DNA of 32,887 nt from Candidatus Puniceispirillum sp. (lineage in GTDB: Bacteria; Pseudomonadota; Alphaproteobacteria; Puniceispirillales; Puniceispirillaceae). Below, one piece after another: positions 1 through 7,190 of the stretch (positions are counted from its first letter, which is position 1; each line of letters opens with the position of its first letter). The stretch spans positions 1 to 32,887 of the forward strand of contig JABJBD010000071.1 in NCBI GenBank assembly GCA_018668795.1. The letters run 5' to 3'. Below the pieces are notes generated by a model that did not search any database, was not told the DNA's origin, and saw only the letters and a list, made by a program, of their open reading frames with translations. A program made the translations under genes and the position numbers.

Positions 1-78
1 ACCAATGACAAATATATCAAAATCGACGGTTTTGTCTTTGTGGGGTTGTTTTGGCATTTTTGTCATTATTGGATCCAT
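1..78 (-). CDS. glpD: Glycerol-3-phosphate dehydrogenase, N-terminal fragment (cut by window edge)
   Basis: Reading leftward from an ATG at 78-76, 26 codons stay open to the edge and end in VDFDIFVIG. That is the first beta strand of the FAD-binding Rossmann fold of GlpD, just before its glycine-rich loop. GlpD is the membrane-associated flavoenzyme that oxidises glycerol-3-phosphate to DHAP and passes electrons to the quinone pool. The fragment lies 20 bases downstream of glpR on the same strand, facing away from the glycerol transporter operon, which fits a glpR-glpD transcription unit. The start could also be the ATG at 66 or 57; no strong ribosome binding site decides. Only about 26 residues are visible, so the call rests on this short motif plus context. 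Confidence 0.7.
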   Translation of the reverse strand, partial: MDPIMTKMPKQPHKDKTVDFDIFVIG

Positions 79-98
79 TACGAAGTAAAATTGTCGGC

Positions 99-869
99 CT
101 ATTTAGTGTCATCAACTATGAATATTGAGGTGTTGGCGGCCTCGGCTACGGCACAAAATGCGGCAGGAGGCGTGGCATCGGTAATCACATAATCAAGTTC
201 GGACACGTCGCAAATACGGACTGGTGCGTCACTTTCAAATTTTGAAATATCGGCCACCAGAATTTTGATTCTGGCATTGCGGATAATGGCACGGGCAACG
301 GCCACCTCACGATCGTCAAAATCCAGCACCGATCCGTCGCTATCCAGCGATGACGCGCCAATCACAGCAAAATCAGCTTTGTAACGGTCAATAAATTCGA
401 CAGCCTGATTACCAACGATGGCACCATCACTTTGGCGCACTGCGCCCCCAACCAGAACCAGTTCGCGCAATTTCGCATTCAGGAAAATCTGAATAACATT
501 AATATTATTTGAGATGACCGTTAGATCAGCATGTGCTGTTAACGCTTTGGCCACTTGTTCGGTTGTGGTGCCAATGTTCAGAAATACCGAACAATTATTT
601 GGAATTAGCTGCGCCGCTTGTTTGCCGATCGCGGCTTTTTCCACGCCAAACAATCGCCGTCGTTCTTCATAGCCCCGACTTGACGTTGATAGCACACGCC
701 GGGCGCCTCCATGCGTGCGTATGGCCAGACCACGGTCACATAGATCGCCCAAATCGCGTCGCACAGTCTGTGCCGTAACGTCAAAGCGTATTGCCAGTTC
801 GTCAACATCCACTTTGTCGACATCCCGCAGCAACATGGCAATTTCTTCTTGTCGAGCATTCAATGTCAT
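99..869 (-). CDS. glpR: DeoR/GlpR-family transcriptional regulator
   Basis: Likely repressor of the glycerol genes, responding to glycerol-3-phosphate or a related phosphorylated intermediate. The N-terminal ~60 residues are a DeoR winged helix-turn-helix (LNARQEEI, then VTAQTVRRDL as recognition helix). The remainder is the DeoRC sugar-phosphate sensor domain with the phosphate-binding IGTTTEQVAKAL stretch. I start it at 869 (MTLNARQEE, 256 residues) because AGGAGA lies at the right distance upstream; the longer reading from 923 adds 18 residues with no homology. It is divergent from glpV and followed by glpD. Operator-like half-sites lie in the shared upstream region. DeoR family: very sure; glycerol specificity: inferred from context. 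Confidence 0.88.
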   Translation of the reverse strand: MTLNARQEEIAMLLRDVDKVDVDELAIRFDVTAQTVRRDLGDLCDRGLAIRTHGGARRVLSTSSRGYEERRRLFGVEKAAIGKQAAQLIPNNCSVFLNIGTTTEQVAKALTAHADLTVISNNINVIQIFLNAKLRELVLVGGAVRQSDGAIVGNQAVEFIDRYKADFAVIGASSLDSDGSVLDFDDREVAVARAIIRNARIKILVADISKFESDAPVRICDVSELDYVITDATPPAAFCAVAEAANTSIFIVDDTK

Positions 870-952
870 TGGTGTCTCCTGACCGATAAAGTTATAACGC
901 AAGCCACCGTCAAACGCACGCATAATTTTCGTTTTTTACGCGATTTAGAACA

Positions 953-962
953 AACGAACATA
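953..962. promoter_or_regulatory. GlpR-type operator half-site
   Basis: AACGAACATA is an exact match to the E. coli GlpR half-site consensus (WATGTTCGWT read on the other strand). It lies between glpR and glpV. A pair of inverted AATTTTCG/CGAAAATT boxes at 924-931 and 1000-1007 flanks it, and TTTCG-type boxes are common in DeoR-family operators. Binding by the neighbouring GlpR is inferred. Confidence 0.45.
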
Positions 963-1034
963 TTTGAGCATTGAAATTCTTAATTCTTCCCAAATAATAC
1001 GAAAATTCTTTATTATTTCGACTAAATTTTTAGT

Positions 1035-1061
1035 TTGACATTGCCTTCATGTTCGTATGAA
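1035..1061 (+). promoter_or_regulatory. Candidate glpV operon promoter with embedded operator
   Basis: A perfect -35 box TTGACA (1035-1040) is followed by a candidate -10 TATGAA (1056-1061); the 15-base spacer is short. The stretch TTCATGTTCGTATGAA (1046-1061) is an inverted repeat with 5-base arms. It contains CATGTTCGTA, which matches 8 of 10 positions of the E. coli GlpR half-site. A repressor there would cover the spacer and -10 region. The predicted leader to the glpV start at 1113 is about 45 bases. Confidence 0.45.
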
Positions 1062-1112
1062 GATTGAGTTAAGCCTAATTTATGGCGCTATAAAATTTAG
1101 GGAGGATATAAA

Positions 1113-2849
1113 ATGCGTACATATATTTTGTCCGCGGTTGCAGCAGCTGTTGCAATGGCAGGGGCATCTTCAGCTATGGCCGACACGGCCGCAGCAAAAA
1201 AATGGATCGATGATGAGTTTCAGCCATCGACCCTATCAAAAGCCGAACAGGCTGCTGAGATGCAGTGGTTCATAGATGCCGCATCGCCATTCAATGGCAT
1301 GGAAATCAATGTTCTGTCTGAAGGCATTCCAACACATTCATATGAGTCTGAAGTACTAACCAAGGCTTTTGAAGACATCACTGGCATTAAAGTTAATCAC
1401 CAGATTCTTGGTGAGGGTGAAGTTGTGCAAGCTGTTCAGACACAGATGCAGACAAAGCGTAATCTCTATGATGCCTATGTGAACGACTCCGATCTGATTG
1501 GAACACATTCACGTTTGCAGCTTGCCTATAATCTGACCGACTTCATGGCAGGTGAAGGTAAAGCCGTAACCAACCCAGGTCTTGATCTTGACGACTTCAT
1601 GGGTACCCAGTTTACCACGGGCCCTGATGGTGATCTTTATCAGCTTCCTGATCAGCAGTTTGCAAACCTCTATTGGTTCCGTAAAGACTGGTTTGATCGG
1701 GCTGACTTGCAAAAGGCCTTTAAAGCCAAGTACGGCTATGATCTTGGTGTGCCAGTAAACTGGTCTGCTTATGAAGACATCGCTGAATTCTTCTCAAAAG
1801 ACGTCAAGAACATCGATGGCGTTGATATCTTTGGTCACATGGATTACGGCAAGCGTGCACCTGATTTGGGTTGGCGTATGACTGATGCGTGGCTGTCAAT
1901 GGCTGGTGCCGGTTCTAAAGGTGAGCCAAATGGTATCCCGATTGATGAGTGGGGCATCCGTATGGAAGCTGGATCATGTAATCCATCAGGTGCATCCGTG
2001 TCACGCGGTGGTGCTGCAAACGGCCCAGCTGCCGTTTACGCAATCCGTAAATGGGACGAATGGCTTCGCAACTATGCCCCTCCAGGCGCGGCATCATTTG
2101 ACTTCTATCAGTCTTTGCCAGCTCTGAGTCAGGGTAACGTTGCCCAGCAGATCTTCTGGTACACAGCCTTTACCGCCGATATGGTTAAGCCAAAGTCAGA
2201 AGGCAATAACACTGTTGATGACAATGGCAAGCCTCTATGGCGCATGGCACCTAGCCCGCATGGCCCATATTGGGAAGAGGGCCAGAAGGTTGGTTATCAG
2301 GACGTGGGTTCTTGGACAATCCTTAAGTCAACACCATTGGATCGTGCAAAGGCTGCATGGCTGTATGCACAGTTTGTTGTCTCAAAGACAGTTGACGTGA
2401 AAAAGTCACATGTTGGTCTGACCTTTATTCGTGACAGCTCGGTAAACCATAAGTCGTTCTCTGAGCGTGCGGAAAACCTTGGTGGTCTTGTTGAATTCTA
2501 TCGTTCACCTGACCGTGTACGCTGGTCACCAACAGGTATTAACGTTCCTGATTATCCAAAGCTGGCTCAGATCTGGTGGCAGCAGATCGGCGACGTGAAC
2601 TCTGGTGCCTTTACACCACAGGAAGCTATGAACCGTTTGGCTGAAGAAATGGACGTAACAATGGCACGTATGCAGGCAGCTGACGAAGCCGCTAATGTAT
2701 ATGGCGGTTGTGGTCCACGTCTGAACGAAGAAAAGGACGCGGCTTATTGGTACAAGAATGGTGGCGCCAAGCCCCCACTCGCCAACGAGAAGCCAGCAGG
2801 TAAAACTGTGAACTACGACAAGCTTGTTGCACGCTGGGCTAGTAACTAG
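1113..2849 (+). CDS. glpV: Glycerol ABC transporter, periplasmic substrate-binding protein
   Basis: Periplasmic receptor that delivers glycerol to the GlpPQ-GlpST importer. At 578 residues it is much longer than ordinary sugar-binding proteins, as is usual for GlpV-type proteins of rhizobia. Residues 1-23 form a clear signal peptide ending ASSAMA before DTAAAKKW. The body carries the extracellular solute-binding protein family 1 pattern (EGIPTHSYESEVLTKAFEDITGIKV near residues 70-95) with many surface aromatic residues. GGAGG at 1101-1105 sets the start. It is the first gene of the operon, and a hairpin with a T run follows it. That is common where the binding protein must be made in excess over the membrane components. 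The glycerol assignment comes from sequence type plus flanking glpSTPQU, glpK, glpR and glpD. Confidence 0.9.
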   Translation: MRTYILSAVAAAVAMAGASSAMADTAAAKKWIDDEFQPSTLSKAEQAAEMQWFIDAASPFNGMEINVLSEGIPTHSYESEVLTKAFEDITGIKVNHQILGEGEVVQAVQTQMQTKRNLYDAYVNDSDLIGTHSRLQLAYNLTDFMAGEGKAVTNPGLDLDDFMGTQFTTGPDGDLYQLPDQQFANLYWFRKDWFDRADLQKAFKAKYGYDLGVPVNWSAYEDIAEFFSKDVKNIDGVDIFGHMDYGKRAPDLGWRMTDAWLSMAGAGSKGEPNGIPIDEWGIRMEAGSCNPSGASVSRGGAANGPAAVYAIRKWDEWLRNYAPPGAASFDFYQSLPALSQGNVAQQIFWYTAFTADMVKPKSEGNNTVDDNGKPLWRMAPSPHGPYWEEGQKVGYQDVGSWTILKSTPLDRAKAAWLYAQFVVSKTVDVKKSHVGLTFIRDSSVNHKSFSERAENLGGLVEFYRSPDRVRWSPTGINVPDYPKLAQIWWQQIGDVNSGAFTPQEAMNRLAEEMDVTMARMQAADEAANVYGGCGPRLNEEKDAAYWYKNGGAKPPLANEKPAGKTVNYDKLVARWASN

Positions 2850-2902
2850 TCTATCCGAATAACTAGCAAGCTCATGTTCTGCTGAGCATGAACCATAAGT
2901 GG

Positions 2903-2930
2903 GCTGGGGCTCGCGTAGCCCCAGCTTTTT
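2903..2930 (+). terminator. Intrinsic terminator or attenuator inside the glp operon
   Basis: A 9-bp perfect stem (GCTGGGGCT / AGCCCCAGC) with a 5-base loop is followed directly by five T. It lies 53 bases after the glpV stop and 130 before glpS. As no obvious new promoter precedes glpS, partial termination or 3'-end stabilisation of the glpV message is the likely role, giving more GlpV than GlpST. Confidence 0.8.
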
Positions 2931-3060
2931 AAGCGAACATAACCCGTACATCCATAGGTTTACCCGCATGGATGTTAAGCGGTAGAATGTTGACCATAGT
3001 GAAATGATTCCATTTCTGGATCATTTGTTTCGCTGGATCAGTAGTTTTAAAGGTAGGTTT

Positions 3061-4128
3061 ATGGCCCTCGAATTAAAAAATATCACCAAAAAGGTGGGTG
3101 GGCAGGTTCATATAAAGGATACCAGTCTGGTTCTTGAGACAGGGTATTTTAACGTGTTGCTTGGTGAAACTGGCGCGGGCAAGACATCACTGATTAAATT
3201 GATGGCAGGTTTGGATCGCTGTGCGTCCGGTTCGATTATCATGGATGGACAGGATGTAACCCGTCTAACGACGCAAAAGCGCAATATAAGCTTGGTGCAT
3301 CAGTTTTTCGTAAACTATCCGCATATGACTGTATTTGATAATATTGCGTCCCCGCTCAAGGTAGCAGGCATGACTAAATCCGAAATTGAAGGACGTGTCG
3401 AGGATGCGGCAGATATTCTGCAATTGCGCCCGATGCTAAATCGCTATCCACATGAACTGTCTGGTGGCCAGCAACAACGTACCGCGCTGGCACGTGCTAT
3501 TGCCAAGCAAAGCAATGCTGTTTTCCTTGATGAGCCGCTGGCCAATCTGGATTATAAATTGCGCGAAGAACTGCGCGAACAATTACCTGAATTATTTGCT
3601 GGACGCGGCACTGTCGTTGTCTATGCCACGTCCGAACCTGAAGAAGCGCTTTTGCTTGGTGGCAAAACCGCTTTGATGCATGACGGGCATGTAACGCAAT
3701 TTGGTACCACTGTGGATATTTATCGTCAGCCGATTGATATTGTATCAGCCAGCGTTTTTTCCGATCCGCCAATCAACCAGATCACTGTCACTAAAAAGGG
3801 TAGTACGTTTAAGCTCGATGCGGTTCCTGTTGAATGGACTGCCAGTAATATGGCCACATCACTTGCTGATGGTAACTATATCATGGCGATCCGTCCCAAC
3901 AATGTTGTTCCTGTCAAAACCAAGGCTACGAGAGTTGCTGTGACAGGCATGATTACGGTGACCGAACTAAGTGGGTCTGAAAGCAGTGCGCATTTTTCCT
4001 TTGCGGGTCAAAACTGGGTATCGCTGGCACATGGCATCCATCCTTATGAAATTGGTACGGATCGTACCTTCTACATGAATCCGGAAAATTGCTTTTTCTT
4101 TTCACCCGATGGCCAGTTGGTGGCATAG
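3061..4128 (+). CDS. glpS: Glycerol ABC transporter ATP-binding subunit GlpS
   Basis: Cytoplasmic ATPase of the glycerol importer, of the MalK/UgpC type: NBD in residues 1-235, then a TOBE-like C-terminal domain. Visible motifs are Walker A GETGAGKT (35-42), Q-loop Gln81, signature LSGGQ (133-137) and Walker B FLDEP (Asp157, Glu158). The H-loop is abnormal: the usual T-H-D is TSE, so the switch histidine is Ser191. The start at 3061 is chosen because AGGTAGG sits just upstream; a longer reading from 3004 adds 19 residues that do not look like the family. It partners GlpT, which has the opposite defect (a degenerate signature), so the heterodimer would hold one canonical and one degenerate ATP site. 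Stop and next start are 8 bases apart. Confidence 0.9.
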   Translation: MALELKNITKKVGGQVHIKDTSLVLETGYFNVLLGETGAGKTSLIKLMAGLDRCASGSIIMDGQDVTRLTTQKRNISLVHQFFVNYPHMTVFDNIASPLKVAGMTKSEIEGRVEDAADILQLRPMLNRYPHELSGGQQQRTALARAIAKQSNAVFLDEPLANLDYKLREELREQLPELFAGRGTVVVYATSEPEEALLLGGKTALMHDGHVTQFGTTVDIYRQPIDIVSASVFSDPPINQITVTKKGSTFKLDAVPVEWTASNMATSLADGNYIMAIRPNNVVPVKTKATRVAVTGMITVTELSGSESSAHFSFAGQNWVSLAHGIHPYEIGTDRTFYMNPENCFFFSPDGQLVA

Positions 4129-4136
4129 GAGATAGC

Positions 4137-5207
4137 ATGGCAAAGATAACCCTTTCAAATCTCCGACATAGCTATTCATCTGATCCGGCTTCACGTGATG
4201 ATTATGCGCTAAAGCATATCGATCTCGACTGGAACGATGGTGGTGCTTATGCGCTGCTTGGCCCGTCAGGTTGTGGCAAATCGACATTGCTAAACATTAT
4301 TTCCGGACTTCTGACACCGTCTGAAGGGCGTATCCTGTTTGATGGCGAGGATGTTACCGACTTGTCGCCCGATCAGCGTAATATTGCTCAGGTATTCCAG
4401 TTTCCGGTGATCTACGACACTATGTCGGTTTACGATAATCTTGCGTTTCCTTTGCGTAACCGTGGTGTTGACGCGGTAAAAATCGACCAGCGCATTCAGG
4501 AAATCGCCAGCTTGCTTGAGGTGCAGGACATGCTTGGTCGCCGCGCGTCAGGCCTGTCACCGGATAACAAACAAAAACTGTCCATGGGGCGGGGTTTGGT
4601 ACGCGACAATGTAAATGTTGTGATGTTTGACGAGCCGTTGACAGTGATTGATCCGCATTTGAAATGGAAATTGCGGTCCAAGCTCAAAGAACTGCATCAG
4701 CGTGTCAAATTGACCATGATCTATGTCACGCATGACCAAACCGAGGCTCTGACTTTTGCTGATCAGGTTGTTGTTATGGATGAAGGTGAGATTGTCCAGA
4801 TAGGTACACCTGTTGAATTGTTTTCACGTCCGGCGCACACCTTTGTAGGGCATTTTATTGGCTCGCCGGGCATGAATGTCCTGCCTTGTGACATGCGCGA
4901 CAAAGGTGCTTTTTTTGAGGGCAAAGCGGTACCGCTTGAAGGCAAGGTGCGCTCAGGGCTCTCTGGCCGCACTGAAATTGGCATTCGTCCCGAATTTGTT
5001 TCGATAGGCAAAAAGGGTCTTGAAGCGACCGTTGTCAAAGTGTCCGATGTCGGGCGTCATAGCGTTGTTCAGGCGATGGTTGGTGATACCCGATTATCGG
5101 CGATTATTGATGATGATATTCCCAATCAGGGTGATGTCGTAAAGCTTGCTTTCCAACAGGATCAGACCCGTCTTTATTGTGATGGCTGGTTGGCAAGCGA
5201 GATCTAG
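4137..5207 (+). CDS. glpT: Glycerol ABC transporter ATP-binding subunit GlpT
   Basis: Second ATPase of the glycerol importer, 356 residues, with NBD followed by TOBE-like segments. This is the ABC protein GlpT of rhizobia, not the unrelated E. coli G3P antiporter of the same name. Walker A GPSGCGKS (42-49), Walker B MFDEP (Asp165, Glu166) and the H-loop VTHD (His199) are normal. The signature motif is degenerate: LSPDN (140-144) in place of LSGGQ, followed by KQKLSMGRGL. The start is fixed by AGGAG overlapping the glpS stop. The gene is embedded in glpV-S-T-P-Q-U-K and is almost certainly cotranscribed and assembled with GlpS. Confidence 0.9.
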   Translation: MAKITLSNLRHSYSSDPASRDDYALKHIDLDWNDGGAYALLGPSGCGKSTLLNIISGLLTPSEGRILFDGEDVTDLSPDQRNIAQVFQFPVIYDTMSVYDNLAFPLRNRGVDAVKIDQRIQEIASLLEVQDMLGRRASGLSPDNKQKLSMGRGLVRDNVNVVMFDEPLTVIDPHLKWKLRSKLKELHQRVKLTMIYVTHDQTEALTFADQVVVMDEGEIVQIGTPVELFSRPAHTFVGHFIGSPGMNVLPCDMRDKGAFFEGKAVPLEGKVRSGLSGRTEIGIRPEFVSIGKKGLEATVVKVSDVGRHSVVQAMVGDTRLSAIIDDDIPNQGDVVKLAFQQDQTRLYCDGWLASEI

Positions 5208-5216
5208 GAGCATTTG

Positions 5217-6080
5217 ATGAAAACACAAAATCAAAAAGCGTGGTTTTTTGTTCTGCCGGTTTTGCTTCTGGTGGCCTTTAATGCCCTGATACCAATGATG
5301 ACGGTGGTCAATTATTCGGTTCAGGAAACTTTTGGTAATAATCTGTTTTTCTGGCAGGGGCTGGACTGGTTCGAAAATATTCTACGATCTGAGCGTTTTC
5401 ATGCGGCATTGGGGCGTCAGTTTCTCTTTACTGGCCTAATTCTGATAATCGAAGTGCCACTTGGCATTGCTATCGCTTTGTCAATGCCGCGTAAGGGCAT
5501 CTGGGTTTCGGTTTGTCTGGTGACAATGGCGTTGCCGATGTTGATCCCATGGAATGTCGTTGGTGCCATGTGGAATATTTTCACCTTGCCGGAAATTGGT
5601 CTGGTTGGATATCTGATGAATGATGTGCTTGGGATCAATTATAACATGACGCAAGACCCGCTTGCCGCATGGATCACTATCATCGTTATGGATGCCTGGC
5701 ACTGGACATCATTGGTTGTTTTGCTGGCCTATGCAGGGCTAGTATCGATCCCCGAGGCCTATTACCAGGCCGCCAAGATCGATGGTGCCAGCAACTGGGC
5801 TATTTTCCGTTTCATTCAATTGCCGAAAATGAAGACGGTTCTGACCATCGCCATTCTTTTGCGTTTCATGGACAGCTTCAATATCTATACCGAGCCCTTT
5901 GTCCTGACCGGCGGTGGGCCGGGGAATTCGACAACATTGCTGTCGATTGATCTGGTTAAAATTGCGCTTGGTCAGTTTGATCTGGGGCCGGCAGCAGCGA
6001 TGTCGCTGATCTATTTTGCCATTACATTGCTTGTCAGCTGGCTTTTCTACACGCTGATGACCAAAGACAATCCAAACTAG
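5217..6080 (+). CDS. glpP: Glycerol ABC transporter permease GlpP
   Basis: Inner-membrane permease of the MalF/UgpA class, about 287 residues with six predicted hydrophobic segments. The cytoplasmic EAA coupling loop is visible as SIPEAYYQAAKIDGAS followed by FRFIQLPKM, which docks on the ATPase subunits. The C-terminal half carries the usual TEPFVLTGGGPGNST segment of sugar permeases. I prefer the ATG at 5217 to the TTG at 5214 because it lies at normal distance from AGGAG at 5206-5210. It follows glpT by nine bases and precedes glpQ by ten, so translation is tightly coupled. Confidence 0.9.
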   Translation: MKTQNQKAWFFVLPVLLLVAFNALIPMMTVVNYSVQETFGNNLFFWQGLDWFENILRSERFHAALGRQFLFTGLILIIEVPLGIAIALSMPRKGIWVSVCLVTMALPMLIPWNVVGAMWNIFTLPEIGLVGYLMNDVLGINYNMTQDPLAAWITIIVMDAWHWTSLVVLLAYAGLVSIPEAYYQAAKIDGASNWAIFRFIQLPKMKTVLTIAILLRFMDSFNIYTEPFVLTGGGPGNSTTLLSIDLVKIALGQFDLGPAAAMSLIYFAITLLVSWLFYTLMTKDNPN

Positions 6081-6090
6081 GGGCATTAAG

Positions 6091-6888
6091 ATGCAAAAAC
6101 GCCATATCGTTCCACTGCTCTATATCCTGTTTTTGATGTTACCAATCTATTGGTTGGTTGCGATGAGCTTCAAAACAACAGGTGAAATCCTGTCGGGCTT
6201 TTCTCTGTTTCCCCAGACATGGACGCTGGATAATTACCGAGTGATCTTTACCGATCCAACATGGTACTGGGGCTATATCAATTCGATCACCTATGTCTCG
6301 ATCAATACGGTCATTTCGGTGATTGTGGCCTTGCCTGCGGCTTATGCCTTCTCGCGTTTCAGCTTTCTTGGCGACAAACATCTGTTTTTCTGGCTTCTGA
6401 CTAACCGCATGGCACCAGCGGCTGTGTTTGCCTTGCCGTTCTTCCAACTCTATTCGGCGGTTGGCTTGTTTGATACGCATCTGGCGGTGGCCCTGGCGCA
6501 TTGCCTGTTTAACATTCCGCTGGCGGTTTGGATTCTCGAAGGCTTTATGCAATCCATTCCCAAAGAACTTGATGAAACCGCCTATGTTGATGGCTATTCC
6601 TTTCCGCGCTTTTTTGTTACGGTATTTATTCCGACGATCAAGGCTGGCGTTGGCGTCGCCGCGTTTTTCTGTTTCATGTTCTCATGGGTCGAACTGCTGC
6701 TAGCCAAGACCCTGACGGCAGTGGCTGCCAAGCCGATTGCCGCGACCATGACAAAGACCGCATCGAGTGCCGGATACGAACTTGGCTTGCTGGCGGCCGC
6801 GGGGACTTTGACCATCATTCCGGGCGCGATTGTTATTTATTTTGTGCGTAATTATATCGCCAAAGGTTTTGCGATGGGGAGGGTGTAA
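6091..6888 (+). CDS. glpQ: Glycerol ABC transporter permease GlpQ
   Basis: Second permease, MalG/UgpE class, 265 residues. The N-terminal segment VPLLYILFLMLPIYWLVAMS is the first membrane helix, and several more follow. The EAA loop is readable as SIPKELDETAYVDGYS then FFVTVFIPTIKAG. With GlpP it forms the transmembrane path for glycerol. Its stop codon overlaps the start of glpU by one base (TAATG), a sign of translational coupling. The symbol follows rhizobial glycerol-transporter usage; it is unrelated to the E. coli phosphodiesterase GlpQ. Confidence 0.9.
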   Translation: MQKRHIVPLLYILFLMLPIYWLVAMSFKTTGEILSGFSLFPQTWTLDNYRVIFTDPTWYWGYINSITYVSINTVISVIVALPAAYAFSRFSFLGDKHLFFWLLTNRMAPAAVFALPFFQLYSAVGLFDTHLAVALAHCLFNIPLAVWILEGFMQSIPKELDETAYVDGYSFPRFFVTVFIPTIKAGVGVAAFFCFMFSWVELLLAKTLTAVAAKPIAATMTKTASSAGYELGLLAAAGTLTIIPGAIVIYFVRNYIAKGFAMGRV

Positions 6889-7166
6889 TGCTCAGCTGGA
6901 TGGCATGGACATTACCGACGGCATTGGTCTTCATCGGGATTTTTTCGGCGATGGCTGTTCTGATTGTGGTCGAAATCAGATATCCTGGTGGACATGAACG
7001 TAAAGGTATTCTTGGCCTGACCACGACGCGGGGTGATCGGCTGTTCATTTCTTTACTGGGTTGTTCATATATCTTTTTGGCATGGCTTGGATTTGTTGGT
7101 ACACCTTTATGGTGGCCACTTGCCATATCGGTTGTTGCCAGTATTTTGTGCTTCTGGAAAGTCTAG
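6888..7166 (+). CDS. glpU: Small integral membrane protein GlpU (DUF2160-like)
   Basis: A 92-residue protein with an N-terminal hydrophobic helix (residues 5-28), a charged loop containing RYPGGHERKG and TTTRGDRL, and two further hydrophobic stretches (about 52-66 and 70-88). This layout and the ERKGILG-TTTRGDR loop match the DUF2160 proteins that sit between permease and kinase genes in rhizobial glycerol operons. The function is not established; its invariant position suggests an accessory role in the transporter. The start overlaps the glpQ stop. Confidence 0.82.
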   Translation: MLSWMAWTLPTALVFIGIFSAMAVLIVVEIRYPGGHERKGILGLTTTRGDRLFISLLGCSYIFLAWLGFVGTPLWWPLAISVVASILCFWKV

Positions 7167-7190
7167 GCAATATGCATAAGGGGGAAAGAG

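Noticed and set aside
2526..2969. A 147-codon leftward open frame opposite the end of glpV
   Set aside because: Antisense shadow of glpV with no recognisable protein features and no ribosome binding site.
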